From the NCBI GenBank assembly GCA_023846275.1, contig CM043872.1:26898670-26962669 (forward strand): a stretch of 64,000 nucleotides of DNA. The letters run 5' to 3'. This document shows, piece by piece, positions 50,264 through 60,996 of the stretch (positions within the stretch are counted from its first letter, which is position 1; every line of letters begins with the position of its first letter). The translations under genes were made by a program, and so were the position numbers. The stretch comes from Vanilla planifolia. Lineage: Eukaryota; Streptophyta; Magnoliopsida; Asparagales; Orchidaceae. The notes beneath the pieces are model-generated. The model was not told where the DNA came from, did not search any database, and saw only the letters and a list, made by a program, of their open reading frames with translations.

Positions 50264-50875
50264 ATGGCTGGTTCAAGGCTCTGTCTACTCCTCTTCGCAG
50301 CCCTTGCAGTTTGCCGCACCGCACATGCAGGTGACCAAGACATTCTTGCCGACTTCATTGTTCCACCTGGAACAAATCTGGACGCCAACTTCTTCACCTT
50401 TACGGGGCTAAGACAGTCCCTATGGGGTGGGCCAAAAGACGGTTCCTTTAAGGCGACCAAGGCAAGCCAGGTTGAGTTCCCGGCTCTCAATGGGCAGAGC
50501 GTGTCCTATGCCGTCCTCCAGTACGGACCCAAAGGCATCAACCCACCTCACACCCATACCCGCTCCACCGAGCTCTTAATTGTTGTGCAGGGAAAGCTAA
50601 GTGTTGGTTTTGTTACTGCGGACAACAAGTTGTTCACTCAGGAATTGTACAAAGGAGATGTGTTCGCCTTCCCAAAGGGACTTGTGCACTTCCAAGTAAA
50701 TCAGGATCCCAAATACCCTGCAATTGCCATATCTGCTTTCGGAAGTGCCAATCCAGGGACAGTGTCTTTGCCCAAAACCATCTTTGGTAGCGGAATCGAC
50801 CACTGGGTCTTGGCCCAATCTTTCAAAACTGATGCTGGCACCATCGAGAAGCTTGCTTATGCTAATTCCGCCTGA
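50264..50875 (+). CDS. Germin-like protein (copy 1)
   Basis: An intronless 203-aa secreted cupin. The start at 50264 (MAGSRLCLLL) was chosen over the in-frame ATG at 50204 because it gives a clean signal peptide (about residues 1-22, ending AHA) and equals the start of the second copy. Germin box 1 is GINPPHTHTRSTELLIVVQG (residues 91-110) with metal ligands H96, H98 and E103. Box 2 is GDVFAFPKGLVHFQVN with H142. All four ligands are present, so metal binding is expected. Germins form hexamers in the apoplast, and some members are oxalate oxidases or superoxide dismutases; activity cannot be told from sequence. The mature part has no cysteine, so the usual N-terminal disulphide is missing. 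TATA box at 50183, poly(A) signal at 50996. It is one of a convergent pair with 53705-54316; 16 residues differ. Confidence 0.95.
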   Translation: MAGSRLCLLLFAALAVCRTAHAGDQDILADFIVPPGTNLDANFFTFTGLRQSLWGGPKDGSFKATKASQVEFPALNGQSVSYAVLQYGPKGINPPHTHTRSTELLIVVQGKLSVGFVTADNKLFTQELYKGDVFAFPKGLVHFQVNQDPKYPAIAISAFGSANPGTVSLPKTIFGSGIDHWVLAQSFKTDAGTIEKLAYANSA

Positions 50876-50995
50876 TTAGTTATCCTCATGCATGCACGAC
50901 AGATAACTCCTTGATGAGATGTGTGGTGATGGTTCATAATGTCTTTTAACTATGTATTACTGTTTTTAATGTTTCAAATAATTAATAGTGTGATG

Positions 50996-51001
50996 AATAA
51001 A
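50996..51001 (+). terminator. Polyadenylation signal of germin-like gene 1
   Basis: aataaa about 120 bases after the stop codon. The matching site in the other copy reads gatgaattaaa and lacks the canonical hexamer. Confidence 0.6.
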
Positions 51002-51005
51002 AGCA

Positions 51006-53589
51006 TATAATGTTGTTGTTTGTTTAACGTATCTTTTCTTTAATCCATAACAGCAATAAATTTTCTGTTTTACAATTGAAGGGATCACGCTTTCATAGGG
51101 TATCAATTGCAAGTTAGTTGTCTCTTTTGCTTGAGGACATTGTCATACCACACTTGTCTGAAGGATCAATCTGACCCTTCAGCCAGCTCCAAAAAGACGA
51201 TGCTAATGGGAGGCGAACCTTTCAAAGGTTTTATTAAACGTTTTTGCATTGTTTCGATCGAGTCCAGGCGACAATCGGCAGAGAAGTTTCATTTTTTTTT
51301 CTTTCTAATTGCAATAGAAAGGCCTTGCTAGAACAATGATTATTCAACTAAGGTCAAACACGGAAGTGAAAAAGAAAATATGGGAATTTTGATGTTGTGG
51401 AGAAGTATGCTTTTTGATGATGATAATGATTTATTTGTGGTTAAAATGAAAGAAATGTGACATTGTCAAAAAGATTTGATGAGTTGGGCAAATGGGAATC
51501 AAGGATAAGTTTATAGGATGGCATAGTAACTTAAAAGAGTAATGAAAGCAACAAATAAACAAGTGATCGGAGACTTAGGGCAAATGGAATGCCTAAACAA
51601 CCAAACCTGGCTGAAAGGGCAAGCAAATGTGGCCAAAAGATAACGGAACCTATTGTACTAAATAGTCAAGGGGGGATTGAGTCCATGGCAATGCTAGAAG
51701 AAGGGACATGTAGTGATATGCATAAGATAGTTGGAAGGAGATAAGTAATTGAATTAACATAAGTCTATAATTTTGATGATCATAATTAACATTTTTGTGG
51801 GTTCATTGAAATATAATCATCCCAATTATTACACTTAGAAAAGATATAAAAAAGAGTGTAAAAAGATATACTGCCCTTAATCTAGGAAACTTAAGGCACT
51901 ACTAACCTCTATTACTTTTAACAAATATCTATGCTAACAACTAATCAACAAAGAGGTGGAAGGAAGTTTATATCCTTTATGATGTAGAATGTAAGTAAAA
52001 CATCCTAAAAATGGGGATAGATAAATTAAATGTTACTTTTATGATTTTGAATAATTAGATATTTAAATTAAACAAAAAATTATGATATCAAAGTTAATCA
52101 GAAATCTTATAAGAAGGGAAGAGTTTTAATATTTTAAATATAATAAAAATTAAAATTTATAATTATTTTAAATTATTTAAAATTTTAAAAAAATTTTGGA
52201 GATTTTTAAAAATTAAAATATTTTTTCATAAAAGATCATTTATTAGTAAAAGCAAGCATGAGTCTTCAAAAAAGAGATGTAAGTTGAGAAATTAAATATG
52301 AAAATTATCTGAAATATAATGACACCAAGTCAATAAAAATTAAATTTTTGTAAGAATTAAATGAAAAATCAAAGATTAAAATAATTTATATATGAGTTTC
52401 AAAAAATAGCAAAACTTTTGTAAAATTAATAAATTGATTTAAACAATTATAAAAAATTATCGAGAATTAGAGTTTAAAAGAATAAACTTAATAAAATTGT
52501 TTTAGTATAAAAAGACTTGTGACTTAAAAATTTATCATATGAGACCTTGTTTGTTGTCATTCACCTCAATAGTGAATTTCCAAAATTCACTTTCCTTTAC
52601 TCACACAACTATTAGGTGATTTCTCCAATTCTTTCCAAAGGTCCCTTAATTCCTTTTATTTCCTTCTCTTGGCTAACTTTAAATGTCACACCTCTCCTAA
52701 GTTCCTTGCTCGATGTGAACACAAGCAACTTAATCACTAGGTGTGATTAGTGTTTTAAACATTTGAGAATACTATCGACCTAACTAGAAAAGAGTAACAC
52801 CAAAACCAACTTCTTCTCTCTTTGAAAATTAATTATAATCCAGATTAAGATCTAATTTTAGAATTCAAATAAATAAAAACTTCTCCTAAAATATTTTTTT
52901 CATTTATATTCATTTACAAAATATCAACAACAAAACACAAGATATATATATACCTATCGTAATATTAAATTCATCAAAAATAATCTTAAAAATACTAATA
53001 TTCAAAATGCATCCACTTAAAAAAAATAATCACAAATGATATACACATTTTCAAATACTCAGATACAATTATTCGAAATATCTTTTCTTAAATGCATATG
53101 TAATAGCTAAAAAAATAACATAAGTCTTCTAAAAAAATATATCATATAACTAGAATTTTTCATATCTTAATATTTTAATATTCTTATTTGTAATATAAAT
53201 ATATAATGAGTTTAAAAAACCCAATAGATAAAGCATTATTTAAATAGTAATATGACATAAAAAGTTATAACAAATAAACTATAAGAAGAAACATTATGAA
53301 AACATTTACTAATGACTTCTAAAAATTCATCTCCTATTTGCACCACATTGTTGTTAGAGTTTCTTGAAAAATCAGATAGATCACTTGGGCAATTTTTGAA
53401 AGTTGCCCACAAGGAAGGAGGCAACGAGCTTACACTGGATATCCTCCTAAAGGTTGAACAAGACAATGATACACGCAAAAGATTTATTAGTGCTCATAAC
53501 TAAAGAGAAGAACCTTACAATTACGAGCTCTCGTGTGGGCATGACAAGAGCAATAACATGAGTATATGTTATACCAACAGCAATAATAC
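51006..53589. other. Spacer between the germin-like genes
   Basis: AT-rich, with two slightly richer stretches: 51090-51330 (74-codon ORF) and 53310-53500 (63-codon ORF MTSKNSSPICTT...). Neither is recognised, and the second could be an exon fragment. The text at 51995-52560 (aaaacatcctaaaaatgggg, aaaacttttgtaaaat) resembles the 1255-1560 LTR-like stretch weakly. Confidence 0.4.
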
Positions 53590-53704
53590 ATAATTTAATT
53601 CATCACACTCTTGATTATTTGAAACATAGAAAACGGTAACATATAATAAAAGAAGACATTAAGAAAAACCACCAACACATCTTATTAAGAAGCAGTTCTC
53701 GTGA

Positions 53705-54316
53705 TCAAGCGGAGTTTGCAGAAACAAGCTTCTCGATGGTGGTTGCATCAGTTTTGAAAGACTGGGCCAAGACCCAGTTATCGATTCCGCTACCAAAGAT
53801 GGTCTTTGGCAAAGACACGGCCCCTGGGTTGGCACTACCAAAAGCAGATACGGCAACTGCGGGGTATTTGGAATCCTGGTTTACTTGGAAGTGCACCAAT
53901 CCCTTTGGGAAGGCGAACACATCTCCTTTGTACAATTCCTGAGTGAACAACTTGTTGTCCGCAGTAACAAAACCAACACTTAGCTTTCCCTGCACAACAA
54001 TTAAGAGCTCGGTGGAGCGGGTATGGGTGTGAGGTGGGTTGATGCCTTTGGGTCCGTACTGGAGGACGGCATAGGACACGCTCTGCCCATTGAGAGCCGG
54101 GAACTCAACCTGGCTTGCCTTGGTCGCCTTAAAGGAACCGTCTTTTGGCCCACCCCATAGGGACTGTCTCAGCCCCGTAAAGGTGAAGAAGTTGCCGTCC
54201 AGATTTGTTCCAGGTGGAACAATGAAGTCGTCAACGATATCTGGGTCACCTGCATGTGCGGTGCGGCAAACTGCAAGAGCAGCCAAGACGAGAAGACAGC
54301 ACCTTGAAAAAGCCAT
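53705..54316 (-). CDS. Germin-like protein (copy 2)
   Basis: An intronless 203-aa secreted cupin, MAFSRCCLLVLAALAV signal peptide ending AHA at about residue 22. It carries the same germin boxes and metal ligands as copy 1 (H96, H98, E103, H142). Residues 42-148 are identical to copy 1; differences cluster in residues 3-41 (8) and 149-199 (8). The mature protein has no cysteine. The gene faces copy 1 tail to tail, with about 2.8 kb between stop codons. TATA box at 54383-54390. Both copies look intact. The antisense ORF 54090-54452 is a shadow that recurs in copy 1 only because the coding sequence is conserved. Confidence 0.95.
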   Translation of the reverse strand: MAFSRCCLLVLAALAVCRTAHAGDPDIVDDFIVPPGTNLDGNFFTFTGLRQSLWGGPKDGSFKATKASQVEFPALNGQSVSYAVLQYGPKGINPPHTHTRSTELLIVVQGKLSVGFVTADNKLFTQELYKGDVFAFPKGLVHFQVNQDSKYPAVAVSAFGSANPGAVSLPKTIFGSGIDNWVLAQSFKTDATTIEKLVSANSA

Positions 54317-54382
54317 GGGAGATCAATTCTCTTACGATCACGTTTTGCTAGAGCTGCCAAGAAGAACATCACCTGCCTGGGC

Positions 54383-54390
54383 TATTTATA
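54383..54390 (-). promoter_or_regulatory. TATA box of germin-like gene 2
   Basis: tataaata on the minus strand, 66 bases before the start codon, in the position conserved with copy 1. Confidence 0.8.
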
Positions 54391-54705
54391 GATGGCTTCA
54401 TTCAGCAAGGAAGCTTCCACTTGGGAACTTATCCGCGCCATTGGTCAACTAAACAAGTGATGGATACAAATATAATATATATATATATATGTATATTTGT
54501 AGGCTGGCATCAATGTTTAATTGAAAATTTACGAGCTTTAAAGTCCATGACTGGGAAGTGTTTAGCTGGAGGCATGATTAGCTGGAGGCATGAGCATCCA
54601 TCAACGACGACACCATATGGCGGCCGGCCGGATGAAAATGTTCATCGGCAAAAACTATGGTGTGGTGGCCTTTGTATGGTAGCGCATCGTTCCTCCATTG
54701 GGCAT

Positions 54706-57400
54706 GACGACTTCAAAAAGAAATTAAAATAATCATATAACTACCTGAATTGGAGATATTTTCTTCTATTTAATTAATTCTCGGAGTTTTCGATGTTTAC
54801 TTTTTCCACTTCTTAATGCCCCCATATTATTGCATATAAATATGTCAAATAAATATGCGTATATTATTTTTTCCATATTAATTCGATGCTTATTTACGTG
54901 GAACAATATGTCAAATAAATCTGTTTTTAACATGCGTAATAGCAACTCATATTAATATGTAAATGTATAATATAAATAAAATCATCCATATTAAATTAAA
55001 AATATATTTTATTTTAACATATGTCAATTATTATGGTAAAATATAAATTAAACAAAATAACACAACATGATACACACTCATATTAGGTTTTATGTGTAAA
55101 ATTGTTGAAGTCGAGTTTTGCATTAGGGAAATCAATAGAAGCTTATTTAGTTAATAGCTTAAAGAGTAAGATTATAAAATAAGGAGAAAGTGAATTTAGA
55201 ACTTCAAGGATAATAAATGATTAAGGAAGAAAAAGAAAGATCAAGAGACGTGTTAGAAGTCTCTCTCACTCTCTCACACACACACTCTCTCTCATGTTCT
55301 CTCTATGTATCTATCTCTCATTAAAAGTATTGGTTTTAAATAAGTTAATCACTTATCTCTACTAGACCTATATAAGATTTAATTATAATCTAGTTTGAAT
55401 ATGGTGAATGATGTGTCAAATTTTGACCTTAAGATAGTGATAACATATCTATTAAAAAATAAATATGTATGATTAGAAATTAAGAACACATAATCTTTCA
55501 TAGGCAGAGTATGATGATGAAAAAATAAATAAATAGATGCAAATTTCATGCATCATCTTTTATTTTAAAACCAAATATTCAAGTATTAATTAAAACATAA
55601 AAATAAAGATCCACATAATAACTAACTACATCAAACTAAAAACTACAAAATAAAAGTCCTAACATAAAAATATCACAATTGTTAATCATAATACCCAAAC
55701 AAAATCATAACAATAAATAACTATCTCTTTCAAACTCTCATTTGAACAACTTATTAAATAGGACAGCATCCAACTTATAATCTCCTTCTAAATGTTATTT
55801 GGAAGTATGACTTATAATGTTAGCACTCATGAGATTCTATAAAACTCGATAGATAAATTCATAAAATAATAAATGGATATGATAAATTAAATAAAATCAA
55901 TGTTTACTAAATAATATGAGAATAGATAACTATGATATAAAAAAAATAAAAGATATGTAGAAGTTATTATTATATTTATTTATTAAATTGTTTTATACAA
56001 TTATAAAAGCAATAAATTTCTATATAATCTTTTAATCCCTATCCATCCTATACTCAGTACATTTATGTTCTAAAAATATCCAAGATCTTATCCAAAAATC
56101 TCTACACATAAGTGTAAATAAAGCTGGCTTCCACCTTAATTGATATAACTTGTTTAATCCAGTATAGACGATGAAAATTTAGGATTAATTAATAACATGA
56201 AATCTATAAATTGAAATGTTCAAGTGTCCAACTTAAAAAAACAAAAATAGAGAATAAGGAAAAAAAAGATTCCTAAACATCTAAATGCATTGCATGGTTA
56301 ACATGGTTTGATTATATGTTTATTTATATAATATCATTATCATGTTTTTTTATTATATTATATGATTTTTTATGGACTCAACATATATCATAACCTTAAC
56401 ATTGTAAAATTTTGCATTAATATTTTGTAACCTTTTTTGCTAAGTTTGTGACTAATGGATCATATTATTTTTTGTTTTAAATCATGGATAATATTTATAT
56501 ACTCTTAAATACTCCATAAGAATAATGAGTGAAAAAAATAACCTAATATATTTTTACTGAACTATTTCACTAGAGATCATATATTAGGATTTTAGTTATT
56601 AGGTTGTAATAGATGTTATGTGGCAATAAATTTAGCGTGATATATGTTATAGTTTTACTTTACTTTTGTTACTAACACATTGAAACTAATAATTAGCTTG
56701 ATTTACTTATTTCCAAGAAATAATGGGGTTCTTTTATATTTCATAAATGGCACTTATATTTTAGATGCTATAAATGACAAATTATATGTCATGTGTTTAT
56801 GAGACATCTACTTATACTTGCTTAAATGTTGTTTATGTTTTAACTTATCGTAAGGATACAATATAGAATTTTTATACATTATATTGATATGAATGATATC
56901 TTGTGCACACTGAATGTCAAATTAACATAATTCATACTAGACAATGATAAGAAAAATCTTAAATAACATTATTTTTAACTTCATTTTATTATAATTAATA
57001 TAGTTGTTTAGTTTGTTTTCAACTCTTTGCATAAATATTAACATCTTTTAAGTCCATATGTTAGAGACAACAATGGTATGAATAAATGATGTAAAAGAAT
57101 AAAAGAATCTAAATCTCAGTATGCTATTGTAAACCTTTTTTACTTAGAAAATAAATTTAATTATTTAGTTATTTTTATGTTCAATGATAACAAATAATAA
57201 TAATAAGTGTTAAAGACAATGTTAAAAAACATTAGTCTCATCACAATGATCCCTTTAAAAAATAAATTCTATAACTTTAAAATATATTTAATTTGTTAAA
57301 CTAATAGAAAAATATGTACAATTTCAATACTTTGTATTGCACATAAAAAAAAATACATGAAACAAAGTTCAATAATAAAAAGATAATACTTAAATTCACA
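54706..57400. other. AT-rich intergenic DNA
   Basis: Contains a CT/CA microsatellite at 55261-55320 and, at about 56500-56660, a diverged copy of the 434-bp repeat unit of 4205-5505 (ttaggttgtaatagatgtta against ttggattgtaatagatatta). No gene seen. Confidence 0.5.
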
Positions 57401-57529
57401 AAAATATAAAACATATAACAAAAATATTACCAGAAGAGCACTCTAAACAATAATGTGAGTTTAAGATAAAATATGAATAAGGTGAAAACAATAAAAAAAC
57501 ATCTTCACTCTTTCATCATATAAAATGTA

Positions 57530-57544
57530 ATATTACAACTACAT
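57530..57544. repeat. Target-site duplication, left copy (LINE)
   Basis: atattacaactacat, identical to 60326-60340, flanking the LINE insertion. Confidence 0.93.
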
Positions 57545-57558
57545 GGTTTCTGAGAGAT

Positions 57559-59006
57559 TACTAGGAGTGATATTACCCGCGTGGTGTTGGCATTCTTTGA
57601 TGCTAAGAGAATGCCGAAGGAATGGAAGGAGACCTTGGTGGTACTGATTCCCAAAAGGAAAGGCGCTTGTATGCCGACACAATTTCGTCCCATCAGCCTT
57701 TGCAATACAATTTATAAGGTAGTGACGCGGATCTTGGTGGAGCGGCTTAAGCCCCTCACGGGAACAGGGAGCTTTTATCCCAGGTCGTTGCATCTCAGAC
57801 AACATCTTCATTGCGCAAGAAATGGAGACACGCATGCACTCTTGCTCATCCAAATCTGGTCTCATGGCTGTCAAGCTTGACATGATGCAAGCGTATGACA
57901 ACATCCGGTGGGATTTTTTGTTGGAGATGCTAAGGATCCTTGGGTTTCCCAGGCTTTGGTGTGACTGGATCTCTGCCTGTATCACCTCCCCCACTTTTGG
58001 TGTGCTTGTTAATGGCGTCCGCCTGCCATGGGTGCAGGCTCATCACGGTTTGAGGCAGGGCTGCCCTCTCTCACCATATCTATACGTCATTGCGTCGGAA
58101 TACCTCTCGACACTTATGCATGAATATGAGTCCAAGCAGTTATTGGGGTTCAGACCTGGGAAGCACGCACCACTGGTGTCTCATTTGTTGTATGCGGATG
58201 ATGTCATTATTTATGCCAATGCAAAGTACAAGGCTGTGCGCTCAATTCGCAGATTAATTAAACTTTTCAGCAAAGCAGCAGGCTTGCAAACGAACCTTTC
58301 TAAATCTAGTGTCCACTTTAGCAGAAAAAGCAGCAGGTTAAAGACTAGGAAGATTGCCAAAAAGCTTGGTATGGTGCGCGGGGACTCCTTAACATATCTT
58401 GGGGTACCAATCTCGGCAAAGAGGCTCAAGAGGGCTGATTTAAATTTCCTAATCCAGAAAATGGAGGCATGCATAGCAAGCTGGAGGATTCGTCCCCTGT
58501 CTTTGGCTGGTAGAGTCTCACTTGCTACCTCTGTGCTCAACGCCATTCCCACGTATGTTCTCAGACACTGCACTGTGCCGGCGGGTGTCATCGACGAGAT
58601 CGAGAAGCGCGTGAGGAGCTTCTTGTGGAATGGAGCAAGAAACTCTCATATGATCCACTATGCGCCATGGAGCTGTGTTACACTTCCAAGGAATTCGGGC
58701 GGCTTGGGGCTGAGGGATTTTCGCGTGTGGCAGCGTGTTCTGATGATGAAACAGTGCAAACGGTTGCTGTGTCGCGAGGAAAGCCCGTGGGTTGACATCT
58801 TCAGGAGGAAGTACGGGGGCAATTTGGCGACTTCAAGGATTCCGTGGAACATATCCCAATCGGGCAAGCTGGTGCTTGAGGCAATGTCGACGGCAGTGAC
58901 GGTGTTCGTTTGGAGAATTGGTGACGGTAAGGAGGCGAGATTTGAGGAAGACAACTGGCTTGGCTTCCTCCCGATCTGTATGTGGCCGACGCTGATCAAT
59001 ATGTAG
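57559..59006 (+). pseudogene. LINE reverse transcriptase, 5'-truncated, frameshifted
   Basis: The fingers region (MPKEWKETLVVLIPKRKGA, FRPISLCNTIYKVVTRILVE) runs in one frame to about 57760. A small deletion removes several residues between LKPL and EQGAFIPGR and shifts the frame. From EQGAFIPGRCISDN on, the frame is open to 59006: DMMQAYDNIRWDF (motif A aspartate), GLRQGCPLSPYLYVI (motif B), YADD (58191-58202, motif C), SYLGVPI-type thumb block (TYLGVPISAKR), then WRIRPLSLAGRVSLATSVL, all typical of plant L1 elements. A TAG at 59004-59006 ends this stretch. Confidence 0.93.
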
Positions 59007-60266
59007 ACGGTCTGGCCGGCGAGGGTGGCGGATTGTATCAATGATGACGGCGAGTAGGATGTTCACAGAATTCGGGCTTGGGCAAGTGCTCTGCTCCTTG
59101 ACAGAATCCTTCATTTGCCCAGGGCGAGATCCTCTGCTCGCGACATGCTGGTCCAGGTGCACACGGAGGCGGAGGTGGTGGACAACGGCAGAATTTATTG
59201 GGACCTGAAGTGCAGAGAGGGAGACGGCCTTCCCACGGCGAGCTGGCGGGGTTCGGAACAGCTAAGGGGTATCTGGAAGATTAAAACCTTACCGCGGGTA
59301 CGCCTGTTTCTTTGGAGGGTGGCGAAAGACTATCTCCCCACGGCGACGTGGCTGTCGCGGAGGGGAATGGCTGAGAACCGAGGCTGTGTATGGGGTTGCG
59401 AGGAAGAGGAGACAACGCAACACATCTTTTGGAGTTGTCCGCAGGCCTAGGCTCTTTGGCAGGATTCCGCTGCACGGGACGCCGTGGATGCTGTACTGTT
59501 GGCGAGGGAGGTCAACGACGAGGTGGTCAACGACGCCAGTCGTGACTTCATCCGGCAGCTTATGGATTTCCTTGGTTCGCCGGCGGCAAGGTACGGGGTC
59601 GGAGTTGCGCACGTTGCATTTCTGGCTACGTCGTTATACTATATATGGGGAAGGAGGAACGCGAAGAGACATAATGCTCCACCTGGCAACCTTGTGACGT
59701 TATTACGAAATGTGAAGATGGAGATCATTGCTGTAGTTGAGCAGCGCAACCTACATTCATCCATGTCCTGCGGGGGATGGGTTCCCCCCCCCACTGGATG
59801 GATTAAAGTGAACTGTGACGCTGCTTGTGGTCTGGATTCTGCAGGTACTGGTGTAGTAGTGAGAGACCATATGGGGAGGCCGATCCTGGTGATGGGGAAG
59901 AGGTTTGTTTCTCAAGCAAGTGAGGCGATGGAGGTCCAGGCAGTACTTGAGGCCTTCCAGCTATTGCGGAAGTTCCTGTCGCAGTTCCGTGCTATTGAGA
60001 TGCAGACGGATTCCATGACGGCGGTGCTGACGATCCGAAAGCTTATTGCCAACGCACCTGTGGTTGGACCTATTGCTGAGAATATACGTTGTGCTAGTGA
60101 TCTGGATGCCCTTACTATAACACATGTTTACAGGGAAGGTAATCAGCCTGCCGACTGGGTGGCACGTGCTGCTTGTCGAAACGACTTCGTTTGGAATAGT
60201 GGGACCTCATATCCCAAGCCGCTCATCAAGCTGTTGCTGGTAGATTACATGTTCGATCCTCCGTGA
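59007..60266 (+). pseudogene. LINE C-terminal zf-RVT and RNase H region
   Basis: Same frame as the reverse transcriptase, interrupted by TAG codons (59004, about 59055 and 59448). The zf-RVT block reads IWKIKTLPRVRLFLWRVAKD and later CVWGCEEEETTQHIFWSCP. After the third stop, 59484-60266 is open and carries a plant LINE RNase H domain: GWIKVNCDAA (D), EVQAVLEAF (E), IEMQTDSM (D), ITHVYREGNQPADWVAR. The stop at 60264 is the natural end, with about 60 bases of 3' UTR. Confidence 0.92.
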
Positions 60267-60325
60267 GGATAGCACCTATTAATGTACTTTTGCTGAGCTT
60301 GTGCTCCTTTTGAATATAAAAAAAA

Positions 60326-60340
60326 ATATTACAACTACAT
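60326..60340. repeat. Target-site duplication, right copy (LINE)
   Basis: Second copy of atattacaactacat directly after the A-rich tail. Confidence 0.93.
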
Positions 60341-60575
60341 ATATGTAGCCTCAATAAACTTCTAGATTTAAACTAATTTTGACCACAACTAACTCGCTAT
60401 AATTAATTACTCAATTAAATTTAACTACTATTATCACAAACTCATGATCCATAACAAATTTTGACTAACTAGATGACTCATAATCAATTTTGATCATAAC
60501 TAATTAATTACCTAAATGCTTAATTCATATCAACTAGCTTTGATCATATTTTTTAATTAAGTTCATTTTCTAACA
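60326..60575 (-). repeat. 3' LTR of copia element, part split by the LINE
   Basis: On the minus strand the LTR starts tgttagaaaatgaac at 60575, right after a G-rich polypurine tract (aagttcaagtgggg, 60590-60576). It runs down to the LINE site and resumes at 57544. Rejoined, it reads gctacatatatgtagttgta, a TATA-like promoter region. The distal end beyond about 57.4 kb is not resolved. Confidence 0.75.
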
Positions 60576-60813
60576 CCCCACTTGAACTTAATTTTCTTCC
60601 ATTTTCATTCCAAGTAAGCTCCTAAATTTATTGAAAAGGTCAATCCCAAGTAGTTTAGTAAAAATGTCAATAACTTGATCTTGTGTCTTTATATAAGTTT
60701 ACTCCATGTCTTTGTTCTTCACATGCTAATGAATAGAATAAAAATGAATATCAATATGCTTGTGCCTTATATGGTATACTAGATTCTTTCTTAAAGTAAT
60801 AACAAATTTATTA

Positions 60814-60996
60814 TCAATATAAATTTTTGTTCTCTTTTAAAAATCTTTGAAGCCATATAACATGAATAATATAAGTAGAGACTGCAACATATTCTGCTTC
60901 ACAAGTTGAAAGCATAACAATGGATTGCTTCTTAGACTCCATGAAATGCAATGTTTTCAATAAAAAAGGCGAATATATAAGTACTTTTTCAATCAT
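60814..60996 (-). pseudogene. Copia RNase H fragment
   Basis: A 60-codon open stretch with MESKKQSIVMLSTCEAEYVA then VIWLQRFLKE, the conserved copia RNase H end (KKQ..V.LST.EAEY.A....WL..LL). The SKKQ and EAEY residues are intact, but the rest of the domain upstream is broken. Confidence 0.88.

Larger units (their letters stand above)
49866..51005 (+). repeat. Left arm of germin-like gene inverted duplication
   Basis: Matches the reverse complement of about 53590-54705, covering 400 bp of promoter, the coding region and the 3' UTR. Promoter landmarks shared with the other arm are catttcatccggccggcc, then catatggt.tcgtcgttgatg.  The 3' UTR shares gtttcaaataat and agtgtgatgaat. Confidence 0.9.
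53590..54705 (-). repeat. Right arm of germin-like gene inverted duplication
   Basis: Reverse-complement partner of 49866-51005. It differs by a 16-bp tandem duplication (ttagctggaggcatga twice at about 54563-54594) in the promoter and by a changed poly(A) signal. Confidence 0.9.
57545..60325 (+). mobile_element. 5'-truncated LINE (L1-type non-LTR retrotransposon)
   Basis: About 2.78 kb, much richer in GC than its surroundings. It ends in a short A-rich tail (gaatataaaaaaaaa) and is flanked by a perfect 15-bp target-site duplication. It lacks ORF1 and the endonuclease and begins in the fingers of the reverse transcriptase, as expected from aborted reverse transcription. It sits inside the 3' LTR of the minus-strand copia element: 57530-57544 continues directly into 60341 when the LINE and one duplication are removed. 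Confidence 0.95.

Noticed and set aside
50182..50490. Antisense ORF of 102 codons, mirrored at 54090-54452
   Set aside because: Present in both germin-like copies only because the sense coding sequence is conserved; no homology of its own.
57539..57994. 151-codon minus-strand ORF, and others opposite the LINE (58211-58591, 58658-59041, 59289-59612)
   Set aside because: Shadows of the GC-rich LINE pol frame; the plus-strand translation carries all the RT motifs.
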